Origin: Candidatus Zipacnadia bacterium | Lineage (GTDB): Bacteria; Armatimonadota; UBA5377; JALGUK01 | Length of the DNA stretch: 7,638 nucleotides | Direction: 5' to 3' | Assembly (NCBI GenBank): GCA_029820875.1 | Contig: JALGUK010000067.1 | Span: forward strand, 1 to 7,638 | Shown here: positions 6,374-7,638 of the stretch, piece after piece | Position numbering within the stretch: position 1 is the first letter of the stretch | Layout: every line of letters starts with the position of its first letter | The notes under the pieces: generated by a model | What the model was told of the DNA's origin: nothing | The model's input: the letters and a program-made list of their open reading frames with translations, nothing else | The model's database searches: none | Made by a program: the position numbers and the translations under genes

Positions 6374-7638
6374 TGAGCGTACGGACCTGGCAATTGGCAT
6401 AGCCTACAACGTCCTTTTAGTGCTTTTGTCTCCGCTGCTTGCGGCTTATCTGGTCTATCGGATGGCCATTCAGGGCAAGTCACGAACAGGATGGCGCGAA
6501 CGCTTGGGCTTTGTGCCCCCGTTGCCTGGCGACCGCAAACATGATGAACCCCTGATCTGGGTTCACGCTGTTTCCGTCGGAGAGGTCGCGGCGGCCGAAC
6601 CGATATTGCGCGAACTCAGAAGCCTGGAGCCGCTGGCCAAGATTGTGCTGTCTGTGACCACACCTACCGGCCGGGAAATGGCGCAGAAGCGCAATCTGGA
6701 CATTGATGGGCTGTTCTATTTTCCGTTCGATCTTCCCATTGCCGTCGCCCGGGCGCTCGATACCCTGCGCCCTTCGCTCTTTATCGCCATGGAGACCGAG
6801 CTGTGGCCGAATTTCCTCTGGGCGGCAAAGCGCCGCGGGGTAAAGACGATGGTCGCAAATGCACGCGTGTCGGACCGCTCCTTCCGCCGCAGCGGACCGC
6901 TTCGACCGCTGTATCGGTGGATGCTGAAGCACGTGGATTGGATTTGCGTCCAGTCGCCTCTGGATGCGGAACGTTTCGTTGCTCTCGGCGCAGACGAACG
7001 CGAGGTGCAGGTGGTCGGCAACTCGAAGTTCGATGAGGCATATCCGGAGGTGTCCGATGCAGAACAGTGCAAGCTCCGCCAGGACCTTGGATTTGCGTTG
7101 GATGCGCCCGTCGTCGTCGCCGGAAGCACGAATCCAGGGGAGGAGGAAATAGTGCTGGACGCCTTCTGGCAAGTGCGCGTCAAGCACCCAGATGCAAGGC
7201 TGCTCATTGCACCCCGTCACCCGGAGCGCACACCGGAAATCGAGGAAATCGCCGAGCGCCTCGGATATGCCACGGCACGCCGAACCGAAATGCTCAAAGC
7301 GGCACGGACAGTCGAACCCTCTCCGGCAGAGGACTCAGCACAGGACTGTGTGGTATTGCTTGACACTATCGGGGAGTTGGCACGAGTCTATTCCATCGCC
7401 ACCGTAACTTTTGTCGGAGGCAGCCTGGTGCCTAAAGGCGGCCAGAATATCCTTCAGGCAATCGCGCAGGGCAAGCCTGTCTTCTTCGGCCCTTACATGC
7501 ACAACTTCCGCGACAGCACCGCGGCCGCCCTTGCTCAAGGGGTCGGGTTCCAGGTGCGCGACGCGAAATCCCTCGCCCAGGGGATGCTGGAGCTTCTCGA
7601 TGCGCCCGACCGCCTGGAGGAAATCGCGCGCAAAGGGC
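6351..7638 (+). CDS. waaA: 3-deoxy-D-manno-octulosonic acid (Kdo) transferase, 3' end cut by the window
   Basis: WaaA/KdtA transfers Kdo from CMP-Kdo to lipid IVA (one or more residues, depending on species) at the cytosolic face of the inner membrane. The frame is open from GTG 6351 to the window end, 429 complete codons, close to the family length of about 425, so only a short tail should be missing. An N-terminal membrane anchor (about residues 13-36, AIGIAYNVLLVLLSPLLAAY) leads into a GT-B fold (GT30). Hallmarks: TGWRERLGF at 47-55; WVHAVSVGEV with Glu78, the residue matching the proposed catalytic base; METELWPNF at 147-155; and near the C-terminal half FVGGSLVPKGGQNILQ, followed by GKPVFFGPYMHNF, the probable CMP-Kdo binding region. 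The start was chosen for GAGG at 6338-6341 and because the family anchor begins here. It overlaps the acyltransferase gene by 23 nt. The number of Kdo residues added cannot be predicted. Confidence 0.95.
   Translation, partial: MLKNFWTDERTDLAIGIAYNVLLVLLSPLLAAYLVYRMAIQGKSRTGWRERLGFVPPLPGDRKHDEPLIWVHAVSVGEVAAAEPILRELRSLEPLAKIVLSVTTPTGREMAQKRNLDIDGLFYFPFDLPIAVARALDTLRPSLFIAMETELWPNFLWAAKRRGVKTMVANARVSDRSFRRSGPLRPLYRWMLKHVDWICVQSPLDAERFVALGADEREVQVVGNSKFDEAYPEVSDAEQCKLRQDLGFALDAPVVVAGSTNPGEEEIVLDAFWQVRVKHPDARLLIAPRHPERTPEIEEIAERLGYATARRTEMLKAARTVEPSPAEDSAQDCVVLLDTIGELARVYSIATVTFVGGSLVPKGGQNILQAIAQGKPVFFGPYMHNFRDSTAAALAQGVGFQVRDAKSLAQGMLELLDAPDRLEEIARKG

Noticed and set aside
5611..6483. 290-codon open frame on the - strand
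   Set aside because: It lies antisense to the end of the exporter gene, the DUF374 acyltransferase and the start of waaA, all clear conserved families on the + strand; its translation is Arg/Ser/Pro-rich and low in recognisable structure, as expected of a GC-rich shadow frame.

Overview
The window reads as one strand of chromosomal bacterial DNA with moderately high GC. It carries a lipid A / Kdo biosynthesis cluster, so the organism is a diderm (Gram-negative-type) bacterium. All six recognisable genes lie on the + strand. The lipid A gene order, a domain resembling the cyanobacterial/Terrabacteria RlpA N-terminus, and the TTG/GTG starts make me lean to a non-proteobacterial diderm, perhaps Armatimonadota or a related lineage. 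This is an inference from remembered family features and cannot be proven from the sequence alone.

Layout: (1) positions 1-1755 hold the 3' part of a large beta-rich, probably exported protein of unknown function, whose start lies outside the window. (2) Positions 1756-1953 are non-coding and contain a promoter with both hexamers at sigma-70 consensus (TTGACA, 18 bp, TATAAT), followed by a leader of about 100 nt with weak hairpin potential and a strong AGGAGG ribosome binding site. (3) From 1954 onward there is a compact run of genes: fabZ, lpxA, a small PEMT/ICMT-type membrane methyltransferase, an MsbA-like ABC exporter, a DUF374 (LPLAT-superfamily) acyltransferase, and waaA/kdtA, which runs off the right edge. 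Gaps shrink along the run: 76 nt after fabZ, 73 nt or less after lpxA, 22 nt after the methyltransferase, 16 nt or an overlap after the exporter, and a 23-nt overlap into waaA. I see no convincing terminator inside, so these genes probably form one operon driven from the promoter at 1816-1845.

Functionally, FabZ makes acyl-ACP precursors and shares the 3-hydroxyacyl-ACP pool with LpxA. LpxA commits that acyl chain to UDP-GlcNAc, the first step of lipid A. WaaA adds Kdo, the DUF374 protein is a candidate secondary acyltransferase, and the MsbA-like exporter would flip the product across the inner membrane. The methyltransferase has no standard place in this pathway and is the most puzzling member. 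LpxC, LpxD, LpxB, LpxH/LpxI and LpxK are not visible in the window and must be encoded elsewhere or beyond its edges.

I found no mobile element, CRISPR array, tRNA/rRNA or toxin-antitoxin module. The unusual content is moderate: a non-canonical set of accessory enzymes in a lipid A operon, an uncharacterised multidomain envelope protein, and an exceptionally strong-looking promoter.
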